Below, in pieces: positions 1 to 10,729 of a DNA stretch of 64,000 nucleotides. The translations under genes and the position numbers were made by a program. Each line of letters begins with the position of its first letter. Positions within the stretch are counted from its first letter, which is position 1. Origin of the DNA: Calliopsis andreniformis (Eukaryota > Arthropoda > Insecta > Hymenoptera > Andrenidae); NCBI RefSeq assembly GCF_051401765.1, contig NW_027480450.1, positions 3,472,001 to 3,536,000 of the forward strand, in the 5' to 3' direction. The notes beneath the pieces are model-generated. The model saw only the letters and a list, made by a program, of their open reading frames with translations. It had not been told where the DNA came from and did no database searches.

Positions 1-20
1 CAATCCTCATTTTTCCATTC
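1..20. repeat. Module C, cut by window start
   Basis: CAATCCTCATTTTTCCATTC. The T5 run at 10-14 is as long as any homopolymer in the window. Read in register it is TCCTCAT then TTTTCCA, so it is a mutated heptamer pair. Confidence 0.75.
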
Positions 21-2351
21 TCAATACTCAACCTTCAATCCTCAATCCTCAATCCTCAATCCTCAATCCTCAATCCTCAATCATCAATACCGAATCTTCA
101 ATACTCAATCCTCAATCCTCAATTCTCAATCCTCAATCTACAATCTTCAGTACTCAATCTTCAATCCTCAATCCTCAATCCTCCATCCTCGATCCTCAAT
201 CCTCAATCCTCAACCTTCAATCCTCAATACTCAATCTTCAATCCTCAATCCTCAATCCTCAATACTCAATCCTCAATCATCTATCCTCAATCCTCAATCC
301 TCAATCCCCAATCCTCAATCTTCAATCCTCAATACTCAGTCTTCAATCCTCAATCCTCAATTCTCAATCCTCAATACTCAATTCTCAATCATCAAACCTC
401 AATCTTCAATACTCAATCCTCAATCCTCAATTCTCAATCCTCAATACTCAACCATCAATCCTCAATTCTCAATACTCAATAGAATATCCTGAATTCGCAG
501 GATTCAATACTCAAACCTCAATCCTCAACCCTCAGCCCTCATCCTCCATCCTCGATCCTCAATCCTCAATCCTCAATCCTCAATCATCAATACCGAATCT
601 TCAATACTCAATCCTCAATCCTCAATTCTCAATCCTCAATATTCAATCCTCAGTACTCAATCCCCAATCCTCAATCTTCAATCCTCAATACTCAATCTTC
701 AATCCTCAATCCTCAATCCTCTATACTCAATCCTCAATCCTCAATCATCAACCCTCAATCTTCAATACTCAATCCTCAATCCTCAATCCTCAATACTCAA
801 TTCTCAACCATCAATCCTCAATTCTCAATACTCAACAGAATATCCTGTATTCGCAGGATTCAATACTCAAACCTCAATCCTCAACCCTCAGCCCTCATCC
901 TCCATCCTCGATCCTCAATCCTCAATCCTCAACATTCAATCCTCAATACTCAATCCTCAATCCTCAATCCTCAATCCTCAATCCTCAATCCTCAATCCTC
1001 AATCCCCAATCCTCAACCTTCAATCCTCAATACTCAATCTTCAGACCTCAATCCTCAGCCCTCATCCTCCATCCTCGATCCTCAATCCTCAATCCTCAAA
1101 ATTCAATCCTCAATACTCAATCTTCAATCCTCAATCCTCAATCCTCAATCCTCAATTCTCAATACTCAATCCTCAATCCTCAATCCCCAATACTCAATCT
1201 TCAATCCTCAATAATCAATCTTCAATCCTCAATCCTCAATCCTCAATACTCAATCCTCAATCCTTAATCATCAACGCTCAATCATCAATACTCAATACTC
1301 AATCCTCAATTCTCAATACTCAATTCTCAACCAACAATCCTCAATTCTCAATACTCAACAGAATATCCTGAATTCGCAGGATTCAATACTCAAACCTCAA
1401 TCCTCAACCCTCAGCCCTCATCCTCCATCCTCAATCCCCAAACCTGAACCTTCAATCCTCAATACTCAATCTTGAATCCTCAATCCTCAATCCTCAATCC
1501 TCAATTCTCAATCCTCAATCATCAATCCTCAATCTTCAATACACAATCCTCAATCCTCAATCCACAATCCTCAATACTCAACCATCAATCCTCAATCCTC
1601 AATACTCAATAGAATACCTGAATTCTCAGGATTCAATACTCAACCGTCAATCCTCAACACTCAGCCCTCATCCTCAATCCTAAATCCTCAACCGTCAATC
1701 CTCAATATTCAATCCTCAATACTCAATATTCAATCCACAACCCTCAATCCTCAATCCTCAATCCTCAATCCTCGTTCGTCAAACCTCAATCCTCAACCCT
1801 AGGTCCTCATCCTCAATTCTCAATTCTCAATCCTCAATCCTCAATCCTCAATCATCAATCCTCAATAATCAGTCACCAATCCTAGATACTCAATCCCCAA
1901 TCCGCAATCCTTCACCCGCAATATACAATTCTCAATCCCCAGTCCTCAATCTTCAATCCTCAATGTTCAATCCTCATTCCTCAACCCTCAATCCTCCGTC
2001 CTCAGTACTCAATCCTCAATCCTCAATCTTCAATCCTCAATACTCAATCTTCAATCATCAATCGTCAATCCTCAATCCTCAATCCTCAATTCTCAATCCT
2101 CAATCCTCAATCCTCATTCCTCAAACCTCAATCCTCAACCCTCAGTCCTCATCCTCAATTCTCAATTCTCAATCCTCAATCCTCAATCCTCAATCTTCAA
2201 TCCTCAATAATCAATCTCCAATCCTAGATCCTCAATCCCCAATCCTCAATCCTTAATCCTCAATCTACAATCCTCAATCCTCAATCCTCAGTCCACAAAC
2301 CTCAATCCTGAATCCTCAACCCTGAATCCTCAGACTTCAGCCCTGTGTCCT

Positions 2352-2490
2352 CGACAATCAGATGTCAATCCTCAGTCCTCAATAGAATAACCTCAACTCA
2401 CAGTTTCAATACTCAATACTCAATCTGCAGTCTTCAAATCTCTATCCACAAACATCAATGCTCATCACTCAACTCTCAACACTCAGTCCC
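2352..2490. repeat. Module B', copy 1
   Basis: Short diverged subtype starting CGACAATCAGATGTC. It has AGAATAACC where long B has AGAATATCC, a hexamer TTTCAA, and CTGCAGTCTTC, which makes a PstI site. It ends at ACTCAGTCCC. A long module B follows 517 bp downstream. Confidence 0.85.
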
Positions 2491-2868
2491 CAATCCTGAA
2501 TCCTCAATCCTCAATCCTCAATCCTCAATCCTCAATCATCAACATTCAATCCTCAATACTCAATCTTCAATCCTCAATCCTCAATCCTCAATCCTCAATC
2601 CTCAATCCTCAATCGTCAGACTTCAATCCTCCATACTCAATCGTCAGTCCTCAATCCTCGATCCTCAATCCTCAATCCTCATCCTTCAATCGTCAATACC
2701 CAATCCCCAATCTTCAATCCTCAATCCTCAATCCTCAATTCTCAATCCTCAACCCTCAGTCCTCAGTCCTCAAACCTCAATCCTCAATCTACAATCCTCT
2801 ATCCTCAGTCGTCAAACCTCAGTTCTGAATCCTCAATCCTCAATCCTCAACCATCGGCCCTCAGTCCT

Positions 2869-3084
2869 CAACAATCAGTTGTCAATCCTCAATCCTTAAT
2901 AGAATATCCTCAATTCACAGTTTTCAATACTCAATACTCAATCTGCAATCTTCAAATCTCTATCCACAAACATCAATTCTCATCACTCAGCCCTCAACAC
3001 TCTGTCCTCAATGTTCAATCCTCAATCCTCAACTCTCAATCTTCAATCCTCATTAATGAACCTTCAATCCTCAGTCCCAAATCC
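2869..3084. repeat. Module B (long), copy with TCATTAATGA palindrome
   Basis: About 216 bp of diverged heptamers in register, from CAACAATCAGTTGTC through AGAATATCCTC, TCTGCAATCTTC and CCACAAACATC to CAGTCCCAAATCC. The ten-base perfect palindrome TCATTAATGA lies at 3050-3059. No open frame of its own and no terminal repeats suggest a transposon. Confidence 0.87.
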
Positions 3085-4740
3085 TCAATCTTCAATCCTC
3101 AATCCTCGATCCTCAGTCCTCAATCCCCAATCCTCAATCTTCAATCCTCAATACTCAATCTTCAATCCTCAATCCTCAATCCTCAATCCTCAATCCTGAA
3201 TCATCAATCATCAATCCTCAATCTTCAATACTCAATCCTCAATCCTCAATTCTCAATCCTCAATACTCAATCATCAATCCTCAATTCTCAATACTCAATA
3301 GAATATCCTGAATTCGCAGGATTCAATACTCAAACCTCAATCCTCAACCTTCATCCCTCATCCTCCATCCTCGATCCTCAATCCTCAATCCTCAACCTTC
3401 AATCCTCAATACTCAATCTTCAATCCTCAATCCTCAATCCTCAATCCTCAATCCTCAATCCTCAATCCTCAATACTCAATCCTCAATCCTCAGTCCTCAA
3501 TCCTCAATCCTCAATCCCCTATCCTCAATCCTCAATCCCCAATCCTCAATCTTCAATCCTCAATACTCAATCTTCAATCCTCAATCATCAATCCTCAATA
3601 CTCAATCCTCAATCCTCAATCCTCAATCATCAACGCTCAATCTTCAATACTCAATCCTCAATCCTCAATTCTCAATACTCAATTCTCAACCACCAATACT
3701 CAATTCTCAATACTCAACGGAATATCCTGAATTCGCAGGATTCAATACTCAAACCTCAATCCTCAACCCTCAGCCCTCATCCTCCATCCTCGATCCTCAA
3801 TCCTCAATCCTCAACATTCAATCCTCAATACTCAATCTTCAATCTTCAATCCTCAATCCTCAGTCCCCAATCCTCAATCCTTAATCCTCAATCTTCAATC
3901 CTCGATCCCCAGTCCTCAGTCTTCAATCCTCAATGCTCAATCCTCAATCCTCTATCCTCAGTCCTCAATCCTCAGTCCTCAATCCTCAAACCTCAATCCT
4001 CAACCGTCAGTCCTCGTCCTCAATCCACAATCCCCAATCCTCAATCTTCAATCCTCAATACTCAATCTTCAGTCCTCAATCCTCAATCCTCAATCCTCAA
4101 TACTCAATCGTCAATCATCAAACCTCAATCTTCAATACTCAATCCTCAATCCTCAATTCTCAATCCTCAATACTCAACCATCAATCCTCAATTCTCAGTA
4201 CTCAATAGAATATCCTGAATTCGCAGGATTCAATACTCAAACCTCAATCCTCAACCCTCAGCCCTCATCCTCCATCCTCGATCCTCAATCCTCAATCCTC
4301 AAACTTCAATCCTCAATACTCAATCTTCAATCCTCAGCCCTCAATTCTCAATCCTCAATCCTCAATCCTGAATCCTCAATACTCAATCTTCAATCCTCAA
4401 TACTCAACCTTCAATCCTCAATCCTCAGTCCTCAATCCTCAATCTTCAATCCTCAGTCCCCAATCCTCAATCTTCGATCCTCAATCCTCAATCCTCAATC
4501 CTCAATGCTCAGTCCTCAATCTTCAATCCTCAAAACTCAATCTTCAATACGCAATCCTCAATCCTCAATCCTCAATCCTCAATCCTCAATCCTCAATCCT
4601 CAATCCTCAATCCTCAATCCCCAATCCTCAATCCTCAATCTTCAATCCTCAATACTCAATCTTCAATCCTCTATCCTCAGTCCTCAAACCTCAGTTCTGA
4701 ATCCTCAATCCTCAATACTCAACCATCAGCCCTCAGTCCT

Positions 4741-4956
4741 CAACAACCAGTTGTCAATCCTCAATCCTCAATAGAATATCCTCAATTCACAGTTTTCAAT
4801 ACTCAATACTCAATCTGCAATCTTCAAATCTCTATCCACAAACATCAATTCTCACCACTCAGACCTCAGCACTCAGTCCTCAATGTTCAATCCTCAATAC
4901 TCAACCCTCAATCTTCAGTCCTCAGTAATGAATCTTCAATCCTCAGTCCCAAATCC
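4741..4956. repeat. Module B (long), perfect 5-bp palindrome variant
   Basis: It starts CAACAACCAGTTGTC. ACAACCAGTTGT (4743-4754) has perfect 5-bp arms around CA. It has CACCACTCAG instead of CATCACTCAG, and CAGTAATGAATC near the end. The closest relative is the copy at 10514. Confidence 0.85.
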
Positions 4957-5355
4957 TCAATCTTCAATCCCCAATCCTCAATCCTCAGTCCTCAATCCCC
5001 AATCCTCAATCTTCAATCCTCAAACCTCGATCGTCAGTCCTCAATCCCCAATCCTCAATCTTCAATCCTCAATACTCAATCTTCAATCCTCAATCCTCAA
5101 TCCTCAATCCTCAATCCCCAATCCTCAATCTTCAATCCTCAATACTCAATCTTCAATCCTCAACCCTCAATCCTCAATCCTCAATACTCAATCCTCAATC
5201 ATCAAACCTCAATCTTCAATACTCAATCCTCAATCCTCAATTCTCAATCCTCAATACTCAACCATCAATCCTCAATTCTCAATACTCAACAGAATATCCT
5301 GTATTCGCAGGATTCAATACTCAAACCTCAATCCTCAATCCCAGCCCTCAGTCCT

Positions 5356-5570
5356 CAACAATCAGTTGTCAATCCTCAATCCTTAATAGAATATCCTCAA
5401 TTCACAGTTTTCAATACTCAATACTCAATCTGCAATCTTCAAATCTCTATCCACAAACATCAATTCTCATCACTCAGCCCTCAACACTCTGTCCTCAATG
5501 TTCAATCCTCAATCCTCAACTCTCAATCTTCAATCCTCAAAATGAACCTTCAATCCTCAGTCCCAAATCC
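5356..5570. repeat. Module B (long), one base shorter
   Basis: Same as the copy at 2869 except for CTCAAAATGAACC (near 5537), where one heptamer has become a hexamer, and CCTAAATC after CAGTCCCAAAT. It is preceded by the hexamer TCCCAG. Confidence 0.85.
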
Positions 5571-5948
5571 TAAATCTTCAATCCTCAATCCTCGATCCTC
5601 AGTCCTCAATCCCCAATCCTCAATCTTCAATCCTCAATACTCAATCTTCAATCCTCAATCCTCAATCCTCAATCCTCAATCCTCAATCCTCAATCATCAA
5701 TCCTCAATCTTCAATACTCAATCCTCAATCCTCAATTCAAAATCCTCAATACTCAATCATCAACCCTCAATTCTCAATACTCAACAGAATATCCTGAATT
5801 CGCAGGATTCAATACTCAAACCTCAATCCTCAACCTTCATCCCTCATCCTCCATCCTCGATCCTCAATCCTCAATCCTCAATCTTCAATACATAATACTC
5901 AATATTCAATCCTCAATCCTCAATCCTCAATCCTCAATCCTCAATCCT

Positions 5949-5983
5949 CAATCCACAATCCCCAATCCTCAATTTTCCATTCT
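5949..5983. repeat. Module C, T4 variant
   Basis: Reads CTCAATTTTCCATTC, so the heptamer before the T run is the consensus TCCTCAA instead of TCCTCAT. This may be the less derived form. Confidence 0.75.
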
Positions 5984-7734
5984 CAATACTCAATCTTCAA
6001 TCCTCAATCCTCAATCCTCAATCCTCAATCCTCAATCCTCAATCATCAATACCGAATCTTCAATACTCAATCCTCAATCCTCAATTCTCAATCCTCAATC
6101 TTCAATCTTCAGTACTCAATCTTCAATCCTCAATCCTCAATCCTCCATCCTCGATCCTCAATCCTCAATCCTCAACCTTCAATCCTCAATACTCAATCTT
6201 CAATCCTCAATCCTCAATCCTCAATACTCAATCCTCAATCATCTATCCTCAATCCTCAATCCTCAATCCCCAATCCTCAATCTTCAATCCTCAATACTCA
6301 GTCTTCAATCCTCAATCCTCAATTCTCAATCCTCAATACTCAATTCTCAATCATCAAACCTCAATCTTCAATACTCAATCCTCAATCCTCAATTCTCAAT
6401 CCTCAATACTCAACCATCAATCCTCAATTCTCAATACTCAATAGAATATCCTGAATTCGCAGGATTCAATACTCAAACCTCAATCCTCAACCCTCAGCCC
6501 TCATCCTCCATCCTCGATCCTCAATCCTCAATCCTCAACATTCAATCCTCAATACTCAATCCTCAATCCTCAATCCTCAATCCTCAATCCTCAATCCTCA
6601 ATCCTCAATCCCCAATCCTCAACCTTCAATCCTCAATACTCAATCTTCAGACCTCAATCCTCAGCCCTCATCCTCCATCCTCGATCCTCAATCCTCAATC
6701 CTCAAAATTCAATCCTCAATACTCAATCTTCAATCCTCAATCCTCAATCCTCAATCCTCAATTCTCAATACTCAATCCTCAATCCTCAATCCCCAATACT
6801 CAATCTTCAATCCTCAATAATCAATCTTCAATCCTCAATCCTCAATCCTCAATACTCAATCCTCAATCCTTAATCATCAACGCTCAATCATCAATACTCA
6901 ATACTCAATCCTCAATTCTCAATACTCAATTCTCAACCAACAATCCTCAATTCTCAATACTCAACAGAATATCCTGAATTCGCAGGATTCAATACTCAAA
7001 CCTCAATCCTCAACCCTCAGCCCTCATCCTCCATCCTCAATCCCCAAACCTGAACCTTCAATCCTCAATACTCAATCTTGAATCCTCAATCCTCAATCCT
7101 CAATCCTCAATTCTCAATCCTCAATCATCAATCCTCAATCTTCAATACACAATCCTCAATCCTCAATCCACAATCCTCAATACTCAACCATCAATCCTCA
7201 ATCCTCAATACTCAATAGAATACCTGAATTCTCAGGATTCAATACTCAACCGTCAATCCTCAACACTCAGCCCTCATCCTCAATCCTAAATCCTCAACCG
7301 TCAATCCTCAATATTCAATCCTCAATACTCAATATTCAATCCACAACCCTCAATCCTCAATCCTCAACCCTCAATCCTCCGTCCTCAGTCCTCAATCCTC
7401 AATCCTCAATCTTCAATCCTCAATACTCAATCTTCAATCATCAATCGTCAATCCTCAATCCTCAATCCTCAATTCTCAATCCTCAATCCTCAATCCTCAT
7501 TCCTCAAACCTCAATCCTCAACCCTCAGTCCTCATCCTCAATTCTCAATTCTCAATCCTCAATCCTCAATCCTCAATCTTCAATCCTCAATAATCAATCT
7601 CCAATCCTAGATCCTCAATCCCCAATCCTCAATCCTTAATCCTCAATCTACAATCCTCAATCCTCAATCCTCAGTCCACAAACCTCAATCCTGAATCCTC
7701 AACCCTGAATCCTCAGACTTCAGCCCTGTGTCCT

Positions 7735-7873
7735 CGACAATCAGATGTCAATCCTCAGTCCTCAATAGAATAACCTCAACTCACAGTTTCAATACTCAAT
7801 ACTCAATCTGCAGTCTTCAAATCTCTATCCACAAACATCAATGCTCATCACTCAACTCTCAACACTCAGTCCC
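7735..7873. repeat. Module B', copy 2
   Basis: Copy of the B' at 2352, 5383 bp (769 x 7) downstream, with the same CTGCAGTC and AGAATAACC variants. No long B follows at +517; that part was lost from this A block. Confidence 0.85.
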
Positions 7874-8885
7874 CAATCCTGAATCCTCAATCCTCAATCC
7901 TCAATCCTCAATCCTCAATCATCAACATTCAATCCTCAATACTCAATCTTCAATCCTCAATCCTCAATCCTCAATCCTCAATCCTCAATACTCAATCTTC
8001 AATCCTCAATCCTCAATCCTCAATCCTCAATCCCCAATCCTCAATCTTCAATCCTCAATACTCAATCTTCAATCCTCAACCCTCAATCCTCAATCCTCAA
8101 TACTCAATCCTCAATCATCAAACCTCAATCTTCAATACTCAATCCTCAATCCTCAATTCTCAATCCTCAATACTCAACCATCAATCCTCAATTCTCAATA
8201 CTCAATAGAAGATCCTGAATTCGCAGGATTCAATACTCAAACCTCAATCCTCATCCCTCAGCCCTCATCCTCCATCCTCGATCCTCAATCCTCAATCCTC
8301 AATTCTCAATCCTCAATACTCAACCATCAATCCTCTAGTCTCAATACTCAATAGAATACCCTGAATTCGCAGGATTCACTACTCAAACCTCAATCCTCAA
8401 CCCTCAGCCCTCATCCTCCATCCTCGATCCTCAATCCTCAATCCTCAAACTTCAATCCTCAATACTCAACCTTCAATCCTCAATCCTCAATCCTCAATCC
8501 TCAATCCTCAATCCTCAATTCTCAATCCTCAATCCTCAATCCCCAATCCTCAATCTTCAATCCTCAATACTTAATCTTCAATCCTCAATCCTCAATGCTC
8601 TATACTCAATCCTCAATCCTCAATCATCAACCCTCAATCTTCAATACTCAACCCTCAATCCTCAATCCTCAATACTCAATTCTCAACCATCAATCCTCAA
8701 TTCTCAATACTCAACAGAATATCGAGTATTCGCAGGATTCAATACTCAAACCTCAATCCTCAACCCTCAGCCCTCATCCTCCATCCTCGATCCTCAATCC
8801 TCAATCCTCAACATTCAATCCTCAATACTCAATCTTCAATCCTCAATCCTCAATCCTCTATCCTCAATCCTCAATCCTCAATCCT

Positions 8886-8919
8886 CAATCCACAATCCCC
8901 AATCCTCATTTTTCCATCC
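8886..8919. repeat. Module C, A block copy 2
   Basis: CAATCCACAATCCCC followed by CTCATTTTTCCATCC. A CATCAATACTGAATC unit follows near 8980, where other copies have ACCGAATC. Confidence 0.78.
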
Positions 8920-10149
8920 TCAATACTCAATCTTCAATTCTCAATCCTCAATCCTCAATCCTCAATCCTCAATCCTCAATCATCAATACTGAATCTTCAA
9001 TACTCAATCCTCAATCCTCAATTCTCAATCCTCAATCTTCAATTCTCAGTACTCAATCTTCAATCCTCAATCCTCAATCCTCCATCCTCGATCCTCAATC
9101 CTCAATCCTCAACCTTCAATCCTCAATACTCAATCTTCAATCCTCAATACTCAATCCTCAATACTCAATCCTCAATCCTCAATCCTCAATCCTCAATCCT
9201 CAATCCCCAATCCTCGATCTTCAATCCTCAATACTCAGTCTTCAATCCTCAATCCTCAATCCTCAATCCTCAATACTCAATCCTCAATCATCAAACCTCA
9301 ATCTTCAATACTCAATCCTCAATCCTCAATTCTCAATCCTCAATACTCAACCATCAATCCTCAATACTCAATAGAATATCCTGAATTCGCAGGATTCAAT
9401 ACTCAAACCTCAATCCTCAACCCTCAGCCCTCATCCTCCATCCTCGATCCTCAATCGTCAATCCTCAACATTCAATCCTCAATACTCAATCTTCAATCTT
9501 CAATCCTCAATCCTCAGTCCCCAATCCTCAATCCTTAATCCTCAATCTTCAATCCTCAATCCCCAGTCCTCAGTCGTCAATCCTCAATGCTCAATCCTCA
9601 ATCCTCTATCCTCAGTCCTCAATCCTCAGTCCTCAATCCTCAAACCTCTATCCTCAACCGTCAGTCCTCGTCCTCAATCCACAATCCCCAATCCTCAATC
9701 TTCAATCCTCAATACTCAATCTTCAATCCTCAATCCTCAATCCTCAATCCTCAATACTCAATCCTCAATCATCAAACCTCAATCTTCAATACTCAATCCT
9801 CAATCCTCAATTCTCAATCCTCAATACTCAACCATCAATCCTCAATTCTCAGTACTCAATAGAATATCCTGAATTCGCAGGATTCAATACTCAAACCTCA
9901 ATCCTCAACCCTCAGCCCTCATCCTCCATCCTCGATCCTCAATCCTCAATCCTCAAACTTCAATCCTCAATACTCAATCTTCAATCCTCAACCCTCAATT
10001 CTCAATCCTCAATCCTCAATCCTGAATCCTCAATCCTCAACCCTCAATCTTCAATCCTCAATACTCAATCTTCAATCCTCAATCCTCAGTCCTCAAACCT
10101 CAATTCTGAATCCTCAATCCTGAATCCTCAACCTTCAGCTCTCAGTCCT

Positions 10150-10365
10150 CAACAATCAGTGGTCAATCCTTAATCCTCAATAGAATATCCTCAACTCACA
10201 GTTTTCAATACTCAATACTCAATCTGCAATCTTCAAATCTCTATCCGCAGACATCAATTCTCATCACTCAGCCCTCAACACTCAGTCCTCAACGTTCAAT
10301 CCTCAATCCTCAACTCTCAATCTTCAATCCTCAATACTGAATCTGCAATCCTCAGTCCCAAACCC
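10150..10365. repeat. Module B (long), diverged copy
   Basis: Start reads CAACAATCAGTGGTC, which spoils the ACAA/TTGT arms. TCCGCAGACATC replaces TCCACAAACATC, and the tail is CAGTCCCAAACCC. It is the most diverged long B in the window. Confidence 0.82.
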
Positions 10366-10513
10366 TCAACCTTCAATCCTCAAGCCTCAATCCTCAATCC
10401 TCAATCCTCAATCCTCAATATTCAATCCTCAATACTCAATCTTCAATCCTCAATCCTTAATCCTCAGTTCTGAATCCTCAATCCTGAATACTCAACCTTC
10501 AGCCCTCAGTCCT

Positions 10514-10729
10514 CAACAACCAGTTGTCAATCCTCAATCCTCAATACAATATCCTCAATTCACAGTTTTCAATACTCAATACTCAATCTGCAATCTTCAA
10601 ATCTCTATCCACAAACATCAATTCTCACCACTCAGCCCTCAACACTCACTCCTCAATGTTCAATCCTCAATACTCAACCCTCAATCTTCAGTCCTCAGTA
10701 ATGAATCTTCAATCCTCAGTCCCAAATCC
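10514..10729. repeat. Module B (long), palindrome variant, TACAATA core
   Basis: It carries ACAACCAGTTGT at 10516-10527. The core heptamer is TACAATA instead of TAGAATA (near 10543), which removes a TAG stop and lets a long repeat frame run through. It has CACTCACTCC instead of CACTCTGTCC. Confidence 0.84.

Larger units (their letters stand above)
1..5240. repeat. Higher-order block A, copy 1
   Basis: Its modules match those of 5963-11030 in the same order, with stepwise shifts: 5962 bp for about 1-545, 5606 bp for 901-1760, 5383 bp for 1983-2562, 5654 bp for about 3715-4340 and 5773 bp around module B at 4741. The steps mark indels between the copies: about 356 bp (one extra hairpin unit near 545-900) and 223 bp (1760-1982). 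This copy also has a module B at 2869 with no counterpart in the second copy. The left edge is cut by the window start. Divergence from copy 2 is clearly greater than between the duplications further right. Confidence 0.75.
481..9890. repeat. Hairpin modules, 17 copies in the A blocks
   Basis: The core is ATCCTGAATTCGCAGGAT, an 18-bp inverted repeat with 6-bp arms ATCCTG/CAGGAT and a 6-nt centre that usually contains an EcoRI site. The left flank is AATACTCAATAGAAT or CAACAGAAT. The right flank continues with TCAATACTCAAACC and then CAGCCCTCATCCTCCATCC. Left arms start at 486, 842, 1365, 1616, 3305, 3724, 4212, 5296, 5791, 6448, 6971, 7222, 8212, 8358, 8721, 9378 and 9866. Copies at 1616 and 7222 lack one base before CCTG and read AATTCT in the centre; 8358 reads ACCCTG and 8721 ATCGAG. 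Centres are AATTCG or TATTCG. Confidence 0.9.

Noticed and set aside
1..21. Array boundary at the window start
   Set aside because: Position 1 lies inside module C, whose full copies elsewhere extend further left, so the array continues upstream. The same applies at 64000, which ends within the tail of a hairpin module.
480..490. AGAATAT as a TATA-type promoter element
   Set aside because: It recurs in every hairpin and most B modules, with no gene or other promoter signal downstream.
486..503. Hairpin as a transcription terminator or tRNA-like element
   Set aside because: The stem has only 6 bp with no U-tract after it, about 130 copies lie in a gene-free array, and no cloverleaf can be drawn.
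481..503. CENP-B box
   Set aside because: The module does not contain the TTCG....A..CGGG pattern; only TTCG is shared, which is too little.
2869..3084. Module B as a transposon or SINE remnant
   Set aside because: It has no terminal repeats, target-site duplication, poly-A tail or A/B-box promoter, and it divides into in-phase heptamers.
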